From the NCBI GenBank assembly GCA_964510345.1, contig CAZEBB010000009.1:1-54451 (forward strand): a DNA stretch of 54,451 nt, read 5' to 3'. The translations under genes were made by a program, and so were the position numbers. Of this stretch, positions 7,878 through 15,513 are shown piece by piece. This DNA is from JAAYQA01 sp964510345 (GTDB lineage: Bacteria; Bacillota; Clostridia; Tissierellales; Peptoniphilaceae). Within the stretch, counting starts at the first letter, position 1. The number at the start of each line of letters is the position of its first letter. The notes beneath the pieces are model-generated. The model made no database searches, had not been told where the DNA came from, and saw nothing but the letters and a program-made list of their open reading frames with translations.

Positions 7878-8429
7878 TTACTGATCTTTCCTGTTTCCGG
7901 ATCCCGTATTGATATAATGATGAATCCTGGATCTTCTCACGGTTTCTTCATATACGCCTAAGCGGCGTAACTCATCTAATATTTTTCGGTTCAGCGTATG
8001 TAGAATCATTTTTTCTTGTCGGGTATAGACGATTTCGATCAGGCGAGACTCGAGTCGGTTCGACTGTGCCTCTACGTGATACGCTACGATCGGCTCCGCT
8101 CGACTGATGTGCAACAGCGAAAGGATTGACTGATCTTTCAGGTGATAGAAATTGGCAACCGCATTCTGACACTCTTTCCGCTTTTTCTCATGGGTCGCTG
8201 ATTCACCACACTTGGACCAATACTTTGCCATCGTATTGTAGTATTGGTAGTTGTAAAGCCCCTTTTCCACGCTGTCGACGGTTTGAAATGGTTTCATCTG
8301 CATACGACAAAGGAGGTGATAGTTTCGATCCAGAAACTCCTCTTTTGAAATGGCGGCACAATCCAGTTGGTCAATCAACGCGTTGCGGTCCCGCAAGACG
8401 CGGCGCAGTTTGTCATTTTCACTTAACAT
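7878..8429 (-). CDS. conserved hypothetical protein, first gene of the ylm operon
   Basis: About 183 residues, hydrophilic and largely helical, with many aromatic and basic residues (FYHLKDQSILSLL, EIVYTRQEKMILHTLN). No signal peptide, membrane helix or known motif. ATG at 8429 is preferred over a GTG one codon upstream because AGGAG then has a 7-bp spacing. It opens the envelope/division operon and probably belongs to a clostridial family of unknown function; no function is assigned. Confidence 0.65.
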   Translation of the reverse strand: MLSENDKLRRVLRDRNALIDQLDCAAISKEEFLDRNYHLLCRMQMKPFQTVDSVEKGLYNYQYYNTMAKYWSKCGESATHEKKRKECQNAVANFYHLKDQSILSLLHISRAEPIVAYHVEAQSNRLESRLIEIVYTRQEKMILHTLNRKILDELRRLGVYEETVRRSRIHHYINTGSGNRKDQ

Positions 8430-8450
8430 CACAATACTCCTATCTTGCTC

Positions 8451-8480
8451 ATTATCTCATAAACCGACCTTCATTGTCTA
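8451..8480 (-). promoter_or_regulatory. probable promoter of the ylm-lspA-rluD operon
   Basis: TAGACA and GATAAT separated by 18 bp on the minus strand, ending about 20 bp before the first start codon. Both boxes deviate by a base or two from the vegetative consensus. Confidence 0.45.
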
Positions 8481-8493
8481 TTTTCGTTGAACT

Positions 8494-8520
8494 AAAAAGG
8501 GAGGACTCAACGTCCTCCCT
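8494..8520 (-). terminator. intrinsic terminator after the P-loop ATPase gene
   Basis: Perfect 9-bp stem AGGGAGGAC / GTCCTCCCT, 5-nt loop and TTTTT on the minus strand. It separates the 8.5-kb gene from the ylm operon. Confidence 0.88.
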
Positions 8521-8533
8521 CCTGTTTCGTACT

Positions 8534-8956
8534 TTATTCAGACAGTAATACCGCAATCCCTTGCGAATGCTCGGGCAGCGTGTCCACATCTTTTTCAAAT
8601 CCAATAAAGAAATCGACTTGGAAATCTTCCGAAATCTGGTCTAACCATTCCGTGAGGGTCTTGATCTCTTCTTTTGAGAGGTCGATGATCTCGTAAATCC
8701 CGTCCATGTAGATTTTTTCAATATCGTAGTCCTTGGAGATGATCCCGCAGAGGAAGCCGTAGAACTTCTCATTCGTGTCAATTCGAAAATCTCTTGCGTT
8801 GATGAGTCGAATGCTGTGATCCAACGTGAAAATATGCGAATCATCTGTATCGATAAATACGATGTTCTCATGTCCGTTCTTTAAGTCTGCATTCGCCTCG
8901 TCGATGAGCCACTTGGTTTTTCCGCTCCCCGACTTTCCGATGATAAATTTTACCAT
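8534..8956 (-). CDS. small P-loop ATP-binding protein
   Basis: 140 residues with a Walker A motif GKSGSGKT (residues 7-14) right after the first strand, then FIDTDD and an acidic, charged remainder ending LPEHSQGIAVLLSE. Such short single-P-loop proteins are widespread in Clostridia and are often mis-named PilT-like; the rest of PilT is absent. A nucleotide-binding role is supported by the motif; the partner and process are unknown. Confidence 0.7.
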   Translation of the reverse strand: MVKFIIGKSGSGKTKWLIDEANADLKNGHENIVFIDTDDSHIFTLDHSIRLINARDFRIDTNEKFYGFLCGIISKDYDIEKIYMDGIYEIIDLSKEEIKTLTEWLDQISEDFQVDFFIGFEKDVDTLPEHSQGIAVLLSE

Positions 8957-8984
8957 ACCCTCACACCTTTCTTATGCTCGTATA

Positions 8985-9917
8985 TCAAGACAACACAATG
9001 CCTTGGTCATTTGGAAATAGATCTCCTTGTGTCCAACTATTATAAACCATTTTTGCGATAATTTCATCCCGCACTTTCCACCACGACATGCCCCAGTTAC
9101 AAAAAAGGGAGTTCTCTTCCGGCGCCCGCCCGATCACTCGTTGGACGATAATCTTCGGATCCAAGTGGCGTAGAAAGGCGATGACCCGCTCCTGGTATTC
9201 CTCAACACTTCCCATGATGAATTCTCCGTTGGAATACATTCTCCCCAACTCGGTATTCTTTAGGATGTACAGTGCATGCAATTTCACTTCCTGCACACCC
9301 AATGCGCTCACGAGTTTCGCCGCTTCGATGACATCCTCCGGATCGTCCCAAGGTAAATTGGGGATCAAGTGCACGCAGGAGCGCAACCCGTGCTCTGTGA
9401 CGAGACGCTGTGCCCGCACAAAATCCGCCGGCGTGTGTCCTCGATGTAAGATCTGCAATGTCTTTCGATTGCTGCTCTGGAGACCGAGTTCAATCGTGAT
9501 ATCGACCCCGTACTCCTCTTGAAAGTCTTTCATCAATTTTGCATGAACGGTAGCAAAACAATCCGGTCTCGTCGAAATCGTAATGCCTACGATATCTTCC
9601 TGCATACAGTCGTGAAGCGCTTGTCGTAACGCCGGGATCTTCAGATACGTATTCGAAAAATTCTGCAAATAGGCGATATATTTCTTCGCTCCGTATTTTT
9701 TTGTGCGCACTTTACCGCTCGCGAGTTGTTCCGCGATCGGCATTCGTTCCGATTCGTTCTCAAAAGACCCGCCTTCATCTCCGCAAAAGATACAACCGCC
9801 GCGGCCTACCCGTCCGTCGCGGTTCGGGCAGGTGCAATCGATCTTTACCGGCAGTTTGTATACCTTTTCGCCGTACCTCTCGACCAAGGCGTCCGACATC
9901 GTACGCCAAGGCATCAT
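8985..9917 (-). CDS. TIGR01212-type radical SAM protein
   Basis: A 310-residue radical SAM protein of the YtqA/TIGR01212 family. The cluster region is KIDCTCPNRDGRVGRGGCIFCGDEG with cysteines at 28, 30, 42 and 45; further family segments are YLQNFSNTY, GITISTRPDC, ELGLQSSN and HLIPNLPWDD. Some members act in tRNA or cofactor sulfur chemistry, but this one is undefined. The start ATG overlaps the stop of the HAD gene (ATGA). Confidence 0.9.
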   Translation of the reverse strand: MMPWRTMSDALVERYGEKVYKLPVKIDCTCPNRDGRVGRGGCIFCGDEGGSFENESERMPIAEQLASGKVRTKKYGAKKYIAYLQNFSNTYLKIPALRQALHDCMQEDIVGITISTRPDCFATVHAKLMKDFQEEYGVDITIELGLQSSNRKTLQILHRGHTPADFVRAQRLVTEHGLRSCVHLIPNLPWDDPEDVIEAAKLVSALGVQEVKLHALYILKNTELGRMYSNGEFIMGSVEEYQERVIAFLRHLDPKIIVQRVIGRAPEENSLFCNWGMSWWKVRDEIIAKMVYNSWTQGDLFPNDQGIVLS

Positions 9918-10753
9918 GATGCGAGTATCCTCGCGACGGCATGTGCGACGGCATCTTCGTTATTCGATTGCGGTAAAACGACAGAGGCGACTTCCTTCAG
10001 CAAGGGGATTCCGTTGTGCGGAGTGAAGGACAGCTTTGCATTTTGAATCATCTGTAAATCATTGCTGTCATCGCCGATTACGGCAATCTGTTCCGGCTCG
10101 ATCCCGATGCGATGCGCATATAGGCGAATTCCGTCCCATTTGGTTCCCGTTTCACCGAGGATCTCCAGCATCGCTTCAAATTTCATCAGATTGTACATGA
10201 AATGAGACACGTGATTGATGCTCAGCTCGCGCTTTAACACCTCGTGGAACTCATCCAATTCGCCGCGTTTACCGAAAAACACGACGGAGAGCGCCCGTTC
10301 GATATCGGTCGTTCGAATCCGGGAGGATTGATGCACCCAGGGGCTCTCTGCCAATCCGTAACTGTCGCGTACATAGGACGGGAGTCGGTCCGTAATGATG
10401 ATATCGGTCCCCTCTTCATATCGATCCACGTGAACGATCGGAGCATGTCCGAAATCTTCCGCCAAGCGAACGACATGTTCTGCGAGTTCCTTTGGCATTG
10501 GATTTGAATAGAGTCGTTGATCATTTCTCGGGTCCCGAATGACGGTACCGTTGTTGGCGATGATGACGACCGGCACGTCGACCTCGTTGGCAAATGCTTT
10601 TGCCTTTCGATACTGTCGACCGGTGGCGATCACGATCTCAACGCCGGCCTCATGGGCTTCACGAAGCGCTTTGCGATTCGCATCCGACACTGTCTTTTCA
10701 TCGGTTAACAGCGTGCCGTCCAGGTCAATACAAAACATTCTTATGGCTGACAT
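9914..10753 (-). CDS. Cof-type HAD-IIB phosphatase
   Basis: A 279-residue cytoplasmic phosphatase. Motif I is DLDGTLL (D10, D12), motif II ATGRQ, and motif IV GDDSNDLQM, with the large C2 cap between 80 and 190 typical of Cof/YwpJ proteins that hydrolyse sugar phosphates or phosphorylated cofactors. The ATG at 10753 is chosen for GGAGG 5 bp upstream; four upstream in-frame codons would overlap that site. It is translationally coupled to the radical SAM gene. Confidence 0.92.
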   Translation of the reverse strand: MSAIRMFCIDLDGTLLTDEKTVSDANRKALREAHEAGVEIVIATGRQYRKAKAFANEVDVPVVIIANNGTVIRDPRNDQRLYSNPMPKELAEHVVRLAEDFGHAPIVHVDRYEEGTDIIITDRLPSYVRDSYGLAESPWVHQSSRIRTTDIERALSVVFFGKRGELDEFHEVLKRELSINHVSHFMYNLMKFEAMLEILGETGTKWDGIRLYAHRIGIEPEQIAVIGDDSNDLQMIQNAKLSFTPHNGIPLLKEVASVVLPQSNNEDAVAHAVARILAS

Positions 10754-10772
10754 CGTGCCCTCCATAAGAAGA

Positions 10773-10795
10773 TGGAGCTGTAATGCACAGCTCCA
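10773..10795 (-). terminator. hairpin after DUF1292 gene
   Basis: 9-bp stem TGGAGCTGT / ACAGCTCCA with a 5-nt loop just past the stop. The 3' flank (TCTTCTTAT) is only moderately T-rich, so it may attenuate rather than fully terminate. Confidence 0.6.
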
Positions 10796-10798
10796 CTC

Positions 10799-11173
10799 TT
10801 ATTGTTGCGGTGGGTCCGCTTCGTCCCACTCGTCTTCATCGATATCTTCAATAAACAGTTCATTAAATGCATCGCTGACTCTTTCAAATTCTTCTTCGTC
10901 GTCGATGGTATCCAAAGTAAACTCATCTTCGGAACCTTCCACTTCAATGTAACGGTAAATTAATACTTGTTCTTCTTCGACGCTCACCAACGCAATATAC
11001 GGTTGGTCGTCAACCTCAAATACATCGAGAACGATGCACTCTAATTCCGTATCGTCATCGAGCGTCAATACGATCGTATCGTATTCTTCGTGTTCGTGAT
11101 TGTGTTCCGCATCATTGCAATTGCATCCGCAATCGCAGCCTTGATGGTTGTCGTGATCGTGGTCGTGTGTCAT
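10799..11173 (-). CDS. DUF1292 protein with His/Cys-rich N-terminus
   Basis: 124 residues. The first 30 are packed with potential metal ligands: HDHDHDNHQ, then CDCGCNC, then HNHEHEE. The rest (about 32-105) is the acidic DUF1292 domain (TIVLTLDDDTELECIVLDVFE, then YIALV, VLIYRYIE), followed by an acidic tail. DUF1292 proteins are small cytoplasmic proteins of unknown function, typically near yrrK/yrzB. The metal-binding head is an addition that I infer could bind zinc or nickel. It starts 12 bp after pepD ends. Confidence 0.85.
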   Translation of the reverse strand: MTHDHDHDNHQGCDCGCNCNDAEHNHEHEEYDTIVLTLDDDTELECIVLDVFEVDDQPYIALVSVEEEQVLIYRYIEVEGSEDEFTLDTIDDEEEFERVSDAFNELFIEDIDEDEWDEADPPQQ

Positions 11174-11185
11174 AATGCCCTCCTA

Positions 11186-12631
11186 TTATGATAATTCAGA
11201 AAGTACCGTGGTGATCAATTGATATACGCGCTCGACCGAAGAGAGGCTTAGATGTTCTTGCGGCGTATGCACTTCATACATATCGGGTCCCAATGAAACC
11301 AAGTCCATCGTGTCCGATCGATCGGCAAAGAGTGCGCACTCGAGGCCTGCATGGATGGCTGAAACCTCCATCGGCTTTCCGTACAGCGTTTCGTGAACTG
11401 CAGAGAAAGTGTCACGAAGCGGCGAATGCTCCTTGACCTCCCAAACGGGATAGCCGCCGGTGATCTCTAGTTGCGACTTCGTAATATCGGTCACTGCCAG
11501 AATCTTTTCCTTCAGTGCCGCCCAGTCCGTCAGATCACTGGATCGTAGAGATGCGATCACCTTCACTGAATGCTCTTCCGTTTCGACGATGGCGAGATTG
11601 TCCGAAGTTTGGACCATGCCATCGATCTGCTTACTCATACTGTATACCCCAGTCGGAAGCAAAGTCAGACATGCCAATGTGCGTTCGAACGATTCTTGTG
11701 TAAAAATATCATGTGAACTGCCGGCGATGAAAGACGTTTCGATCTTTGGAATATCTTCAAATTCTTGTCCTTCGTACACTTCTTGCAGTTCCTTGGCGAT
11801 TTCTTCCAACTGCGTTTTCACATTGTCTTTTTCCGACGCGTGCACGGCGATCACGGCCTCTGCATCGCGTGGAATCGCATTGTGCTTGGTTCCTCCGGAT
11901 ATCGACACGAGAGAAATGGCCGCTGTATCTTTGAGCCGATTCAATACTTCGGTCAGTACTTTGATCGCGTTATTGCGCTTACGATGGATTTCCATTCCCG
12001 AGTGCCCACCGAGCAGTCCGGAGATCGCGATCTTCATCGCGATGTGTCCTTTCGCATCTTCTTTGTCCACGGGGACGGACAACTCAAAGGTCTCACCGCC
12101 GGCGCATCCGGTCAATAACACACCCTCTTCCTCCGAGTCGATATTGATCAGGCGTTCACTGCGAAAGAGTGCTGTATCCAGCTCATGAGCGCCGATTAAA
12201 CCGATTTCTTCATCTGAGGTAAAAACCATTTCCAACGGCGGATGGGTCAACGTATCATCTTCCAGAATCGCTAACATCATAGCGACCGCAATCCCGTTGT
12301 CGCCTCCGAGCGTCGTACCGTTCGCTCGTAGCGTATCGCCTTCTCGAATGAGCTCAATCGCGTCACATGTGAAATCGTGGTCCGATGAAGAGCTCTTCTC
12401 GCACACCATATCCGTGTGGCCTTGGAGTGCGACATACGGCAAGTCCTCCTTGCCTTCAGATGCCGGTTTGTAGATGATGACATTATCAATTTCGTCGCGT
12501 ATCGCTTCGAATTTATGCTTGTGGGCGAACTCCATTAAATAGGTGGCGATGCGGTCCCTATCTCCCGAACAGTGCGGGATCTTAGCGATCTCTTCAAAGT
12601 ATGGAAGAACGCGACTTGGTGTTGTGTCCAA
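11186..12631 (-). CDS. pepD: aminoacyl-histidine dipeptidase PepD (M20)
   Basis: A 481-residue cytoplasmic zinc dipeptidase of peptidase family M20 that hydrolyses Xaa-His and other dipeptides. Metal-site motifs are GHTDMV (His72, Asp74), LGGDNG, TSDEEIGLIGA, INIDSEEEG and a C-terminal HAGLECA. Length and full order match PepD. Translation starts at a TTG with AAGGAG 9-11 bp upstream; no better in-frame start exists. It lies in a co-directional run with the methionine-sulfoxide reductases. Confidence 0.95.
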   Translation of the reverse strand: MDTTPSRVLPYFEEIAKIPHCSGDRDRIATYLMEFAHKHKFEAIRDEIDNVIIYKPASEGKEDLPYVALQGHTDMVCEKSSSSDHDFTCDAIELIREGDTLRANGTTLGGDNGIAVAMMLAILEDDTLTHPPLEMVFTSDEEIGLIGAHELDTALFRSERLINIDSEEEGVLLTGCAGGETFELSVPVDKEDAKGHIAMKIAISGLLGGHSGMEIHRKRNNAIKVLTEVLNRLKDTAAISLVSISGGTKHNAIPRDAEAVIAVHASEKDNVKTQLEEIAKELQEVYEGQEFEDIPKIETSFIAGSSHDIFTQESFERTLACLTLLPTGVYSMSKQIDGMVQTSDNLAIVETEEHSVKVIASLRSSDLTDWAALKEKILAVTDITKSQLEITGGYPVWEVKEHSPLRDTFSAVHETLYGKPMEVSAIHAGLECALFADRSDTMDLVSLGPDMYEVHTPQEHLSLSSVERVYQLITTVLSELS

Positions 12632-12652
12632 AAAAAGGATCTCCTTTCTCTA

Positions 12653-13135
12653 TTACGACCTTTGCGAGAGAATGCCGGCGACTTGCTGAACAAATCTCTC
12701 CTCAGGGGTTTTGAATCGATGAAACGTTGTACTATCAATATCCAACACACCCATTGTACCATTTTTCAAATGAATGGGATAGACGATTTCCGAGCGCGTA
12801 CGACCGTCACAGGCGATATGCCCCGGGAATTCTTCTACATCAGGAACCGTGATCCCCCGCTGTTCGCTAAACGCGGTGCCGCACACGCCGTTCGGCGGCA
12901 AAATTCGGTTACAGGCGGCTAAGCCTTGGAACGGTCCCAGTACCAGTTCTTGCCCGTCGTAAAGGTAAAATCCGACCCAGCTCACATCGTCCAAGCCATG
13001 GTACAGGATGGCGGCCGTATTGGCCAGATTACACGTGACGTCATCCTCTGAAGCCCATTGGCTGCGGATCATCCCCAATAGAACGGGAAGCCGATCTTCG
13101 TACGCAAGAGTTTCCACCTTGGTCCAATCGATCAT
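12653..13135 (-). CDS. msrC: free methionine-(R)-sulfoxide reductase (GAF type)
   Basis: 160 residues forming one GAF domain of the fRMsr family, which reduces free L-methionine-(R)-sulfoxide. Diagnostic segments: WVGFYLYDGQELVLGPFQG, AACNRILPPNGVCGTA, FPGHIACDGRTRSEIV and GVLDIDS. The three catalytic-type cysteines are present at 75, 85 and 109. It begins 1 bp after msrA ends, so the pair covers the S form (protein or free) and the free R form; no msrB is seen here. Confidence 0.95.
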   Translation of the reverse strand: MIDWTKVETLAYEDRLPVLLGMIRSQWASEDDVTCNLANTAAILYHGLDDVSWVGFYLYDGQELVLGPFQGLAACNRILPPNGVCGTAFSEQRGITVPDVEEFPGHIACDGRTRSEIVYPIHLKNGTMGVLDIDSTTFHRFKTPEERFVQQVAGILSQRS

Positions 13136-13136
13136 A

Positions 13137-13610
13137 TCAATCCAACCTGATATGGCAGTAGCCGCCGGGGTTCTTTTTCAAATAGCGCTGGTGGTATTCT
13201 TCTGCCGGGTAGAAATTCTCCAACTGTACCACTTCCGTCGCGATGGGAAGTTCATAATCGGGTTGAACTTTCTTAACATAATCAGTGAAGCATTGTTTTT
13301 GTTCTTCACTCTCATAATAGAGGCCGGTTCTGTACTGCGTCCCGACATCCGGTCCTTGACGATTGAAGACCGTCGGATCGATCACCTTGAACAAGTCGTG
13401 AGCGATTTGGTCCAACGAGATCACCGTTTCATCATAACGGATTTCAACCGCCTCCACACAGCCCGTCCGTCCCGTACAAACCTCCTGATAAGAGGGGCGC
13501 TCAACGCGACAATTCGCGTAGCCGACACGCGTGTCGACAACTCCCTCCTTACGTGCAAAATACTCCTCCACTCCCCAAAAGCATCCGCCTGCGATGACAA
13601 CTTTCTCCAT
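13137..13610 (-). CDS. msrA: peptide methionine-(S)-S-oxide reductase
   Basis: A 157-residue MsrA. The catalytic cysteine is Cys10 in the hallmark GGCFWGVEEYF; VGYANCRVERPSYQEVCTGRTG and PTVFNRQGPDVGTQYRTGLYY complete the substrate site. The usual N of the DPT...RQG box is kept. The ATG at 13610 is preferred to a GTG two codons upstream because of the AAGGAAGG spacing. Reduces methionine-S-sulfoxide with thioredoxin; co-transcribed with the GAF-type reductase. Confidence 0.96.
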   Translation of the reverse strand: MEKVVIAGGCFWGVEEYFARKEGVVDTRVGYANCRVERPSYQEVCTGRTGCVEAVEIRYDETVISLDQIAHDLFKVIDPTVFNRQGPDVGTQYRTGLYYESEEQKQCFTDYVKKVQPDYELPIATEVVQLENFYPAEEYHQRYLKKNPGGYCHIRLD

Positions 13611-13623
13611 GAACACCCTTCCT

Positions 13624-14316
13624 TTACCAAATCTGCATGAGGATCGGCACCAGCACCAGATACACCAGTCCGGTGATGAGAATCGAGATCGAGCTCATCG
13701 CGCCTTCTTCCTCACTGTTTGTGATCGCCTTTGCCGTTCCGACGATATGAGACGCGTTGCCAAATGCGATGCCACGCGCTACTTTGTTATCCACTTTTAT
13801 TATGCGCAAAATCACGTTGCCAAACATGAAACCGAAGACGCCGGATGTCAGCACGAGCAGCATGACCAGTTCTGTCGGCCGTCCGACCAACTCCGAGATC
13901 TCCAATGCGATCGGCCCCGTTGCATTTTTTACGAGAAACGCGTGTTTAAGCGCTTCCGGCATACGAAAAGCCGAGAACAAAATGACCGTGACCGCCAAAC
14001 CCGCGAGCGACCCGGCGAGTATGCCGACCAAAATCGGCTTCCAATTCCTCTTAAACAAGTACGATTGCTTATAAAATGGAACGACCAAACACACCGTCGC
14101 CGGTCCCAAAAGGAAGTTGACCCAAGCACCGCCGACCTGATAGTCGGATACTTCGATGCCGAGAAGGACCATCAGTGGTACGCCAATGAGAATCGAAAGA
14201 AACAGCGGATTCAGAAAATTCCATTTCGTCCGGTGAATGATCTCCTTGGAGAGGACATAGAGCCCGATGGTAAAAAAGATACCAAACTCAATTCTTGACG
14301 TGATCGCCTGTAGCAT
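13624..14316 (-). CDS. lrgB: LrgB family membrane protein
   Basis: 230 residues with about six membrane helices. The LrgB/CidB core is visible as FLLGPATVCLVVPFYKQ, VKNATGPIALEIS (where many homologues have SVTTPIA) and the helix-rich GNASHIVGTAKAI with EEEGAMSS. With LrgA it forms a holin/antiholin-like or pyruvate/glycolate transport pair in other Firmicutes. AAAGGAG precedes the start, which lies inside the end of lrgA (29-bp overlap). Confidence 0.92.
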   Translation of the reverse strand: MLQAITSRIEFGIFFTIGLYVLSKEIIHRTKWNFLNPLFLSILIGVPLMVLLGIEVSDYQVGGAWVNFLLGPATVCLVVPFYKQSYLFKRNWKPILVGILAGSLAGLAVTVILFSAFRMPEALKHAFLVKNATGPIALEISELVGRPTELVMLLVLTSGVFGFMFGNVILRIIKVDNKVARGIAFGNASHIVGTAKAITNSEEEGAMSSISILITGLVYLVLVPILMQIW

Positions 14317-14668
14317 CGACTCTCTCCTTTCCCATCATCCATTCAATCGTCTTTGCCGTTACGACAAAAATGACCGTCGCCGAAACCATCGAAATCAATA
14401 AAAGCTGGACCCACCAGCCGCTCAGTTTCCCAATCGCTCCCGCAAACGCCAATGAAGGAGGCATCAGAAATAATGTGATATGTGTCAACAGCGGTTTGGA
14501 TACCTCGTCAAACCACTCCGGTTTGAGCAGGCGAACCTCCAACAGGATCAGCAGTAGGATCATCGCCATAATCGTCGGTGGGATCGGGATTCCCAAGAGG
14601 ACAACCACCACACGGCTGACAAACAAAAGCGCCAATACCAGTAAAAATTGTTTGATTAATCTCATCAT
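14288..14668 (-). CDS. lrgA: LrgA/CidA family membrane protein
   Basis: About 126 residues and four membrane helices; the family segment LGIPIPPTIMAMILLLILL and the LLTHITLFLMPPSLAF loop identify CidA/LrgA. The ATG at 14668 follows AAAGG at good spacing; an ATG nine codons upstream has no ribosome site. It overlaps lrgB and is the first gene of the lrgAB-msrA-msrC-pepD run. No LytTR-type sensor pair is next to it, unlike in staphylococci. Confidence 0.9.
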   Translation of the reverse strand: MMRLIKQFLLVLALLFVSRVVVVLLGIPIPPTIMAMILLLILLEVRLLKPEWFDEVSKPLLTHITLFLMPPSLAFAGAIGKLSGWWVQLLLISMVSATVIFVVTAKTIEWMMGKERVDATGDHVKN

Positions 14669-14701
14669 GTACCTTTCATCTAAAATGGTTCTCATACGTG
14701 A

Positions 14702-14729
14702 AGAGAGTCGACGAAAACGCCGACTCTCT
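14702..14729 (-). terminator. hairpin between ferritin-like gene and lrgA
   Basis: Minus-strand RNA would form GAGAGUCGGCG-UUUU-CGUCGACUCUC (one G-U pair). No T-run follows, so it may be a weak terminator for the ferritin-like gene or a leader element of lrgA. Confidence 0.5.
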
Positions 14730-14738
14730 CACTCCCCT

Positions 14739-15227
14739 CTAAAATGGAGCAAAGTTCTGTTCTGACCACCATTCGTTACGATAGACATTGTATTGCTTTG
14801 TAAACTGATCCAAGTGAACCTTCTCCCACTGAATCAGGATTCGGTAGATTTGCTGTAATTCTTCAATTTCCGATTTTTCGGCTGCTTCTTCATAGAATCG
14901 GATCGCATCTTTCTCCATTTGCACGCCGATACTGAAAACCGTCATCGCAAGATTCGCTTCCTTGACATCCAGCTTCTCCCAACGATAGATCTCAGGGGAA
15001 GGTGGATTGAGCTCAAATGCCAACTCTAGTTTCTCATCTTCCGATTTGGCAATTTTGTCGGAAAGGTCCCTCAGGTATTCTGCGTGGATTCTTTCTTCTT
15101 CAGCCAGCTGTAAGAAAGCATCCTTGCTCTCCCCTTTGGCTTGGCTTGCTGCCAGTCGGTAGAATTCGTAGCCTTCTACTTCATTAAGGATCGCCTGCGC
15201 CAGTACGTTTAACTCATCTTTCTTCAC
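14739..15227 (-). CDS. ferritin-like / rubrerythrin-type diiron protein
   Basis: 162 residues forming one four-helix bundle. Diiron ligands are suggested by E in ILNEVEGYEFYRLAA, EEERIHAEYL, MEKDAIRFYEEAA and WEKVHLDQF, the spaced E / E-x-x-H pattern of rubrerythrin-family proteins. No C-terminal rubredoxin domain is present. Likely role: peroxide or iron handling in an anaerobe. The GTG start follows AAGGAG by about 11 bp, a little long. Confidence 0.85.
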   Translation of the reverse strand: MKKDELNVLAQAILNEVEGYEFYRLAASQAKGESKDAFLQLAEEERIHAEYLRDLSDKIAKSEDEKLELAFELNPPSPEIYRWEKLDVKEANLAMTVFSIGVQMEKDAIRFYEEAAEKSEIEELQQIYRILIQWEKVHLDQFTKQYNVYRNEWWSEQNFAPF

Positions 15228-15300
15228 TTGTCACGACTCCTTTCAATTTGTTATTACTATATTTTTTTATATACCCTACTCACAGTAAAAATCTCTCAAT

Positions 15301-15513
15301 TTAGCCATTTTTCCGCATTTTCTTCAAAATGATCCACCCGATCGCCGTCACGAGTACAAAAACGACCGTCTGCCACAGCCACGATACGCCGATCCCGGTA
15401 CAAGCCATCGATCCGATCGCCGCAAATCCGGTCGGCAAAAAGCGGAAGTCTTTGTGTTTGGCTTCCAGATGCATGGAGATCGCCAACACCATCGACCAGA
15501 AGTAAAACGCCAT
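15301..15513 (-). CDS. small membrane protein, NfeD-like N-terminal half
   Basis: 70 residues with two or three hydrophobic helices. The segment FLPTGFAAIGSMACTGIGVSW followed by WQTVVFVLVTAIGWIILKK resembles the membrane half of NfeD proteins; the OB-fold that normally follows is missing. Its ATG directly abuts the stop of the foldase gene (TAG-ATG) and no clear ribosome site is seen, so it would depend on coupling. Could be a remnant or a genuinely short protein. Confidence 0.5.
   Translation of the reverse strand: MAFYFWSMVLAISMHLEAKHKDFRFLPTGFAAIGSMACTGIGVSWLWQTVVFVLVTAIGWIILKKMRKNG

Noticed and set aside
11460..12188. 242-codon plus-strand frame opposite pepD
   Set aside because: Serine-rich shadow of the pepD coding strand without a start signal.
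13531..14298. Long plus-strand open frame opposite msrA and lrgB
   Set aside because: It is antisense to two well-defined genes, has low-complexity His/Arg/Asp composition and no ribosome site.
15271..15300. Possible third sigma-B-like promoter before the ferritin-like gene
   Set aside because: GGGTAT is present but the -35 position has AGATTT or GAGATT, not GTTTAA.
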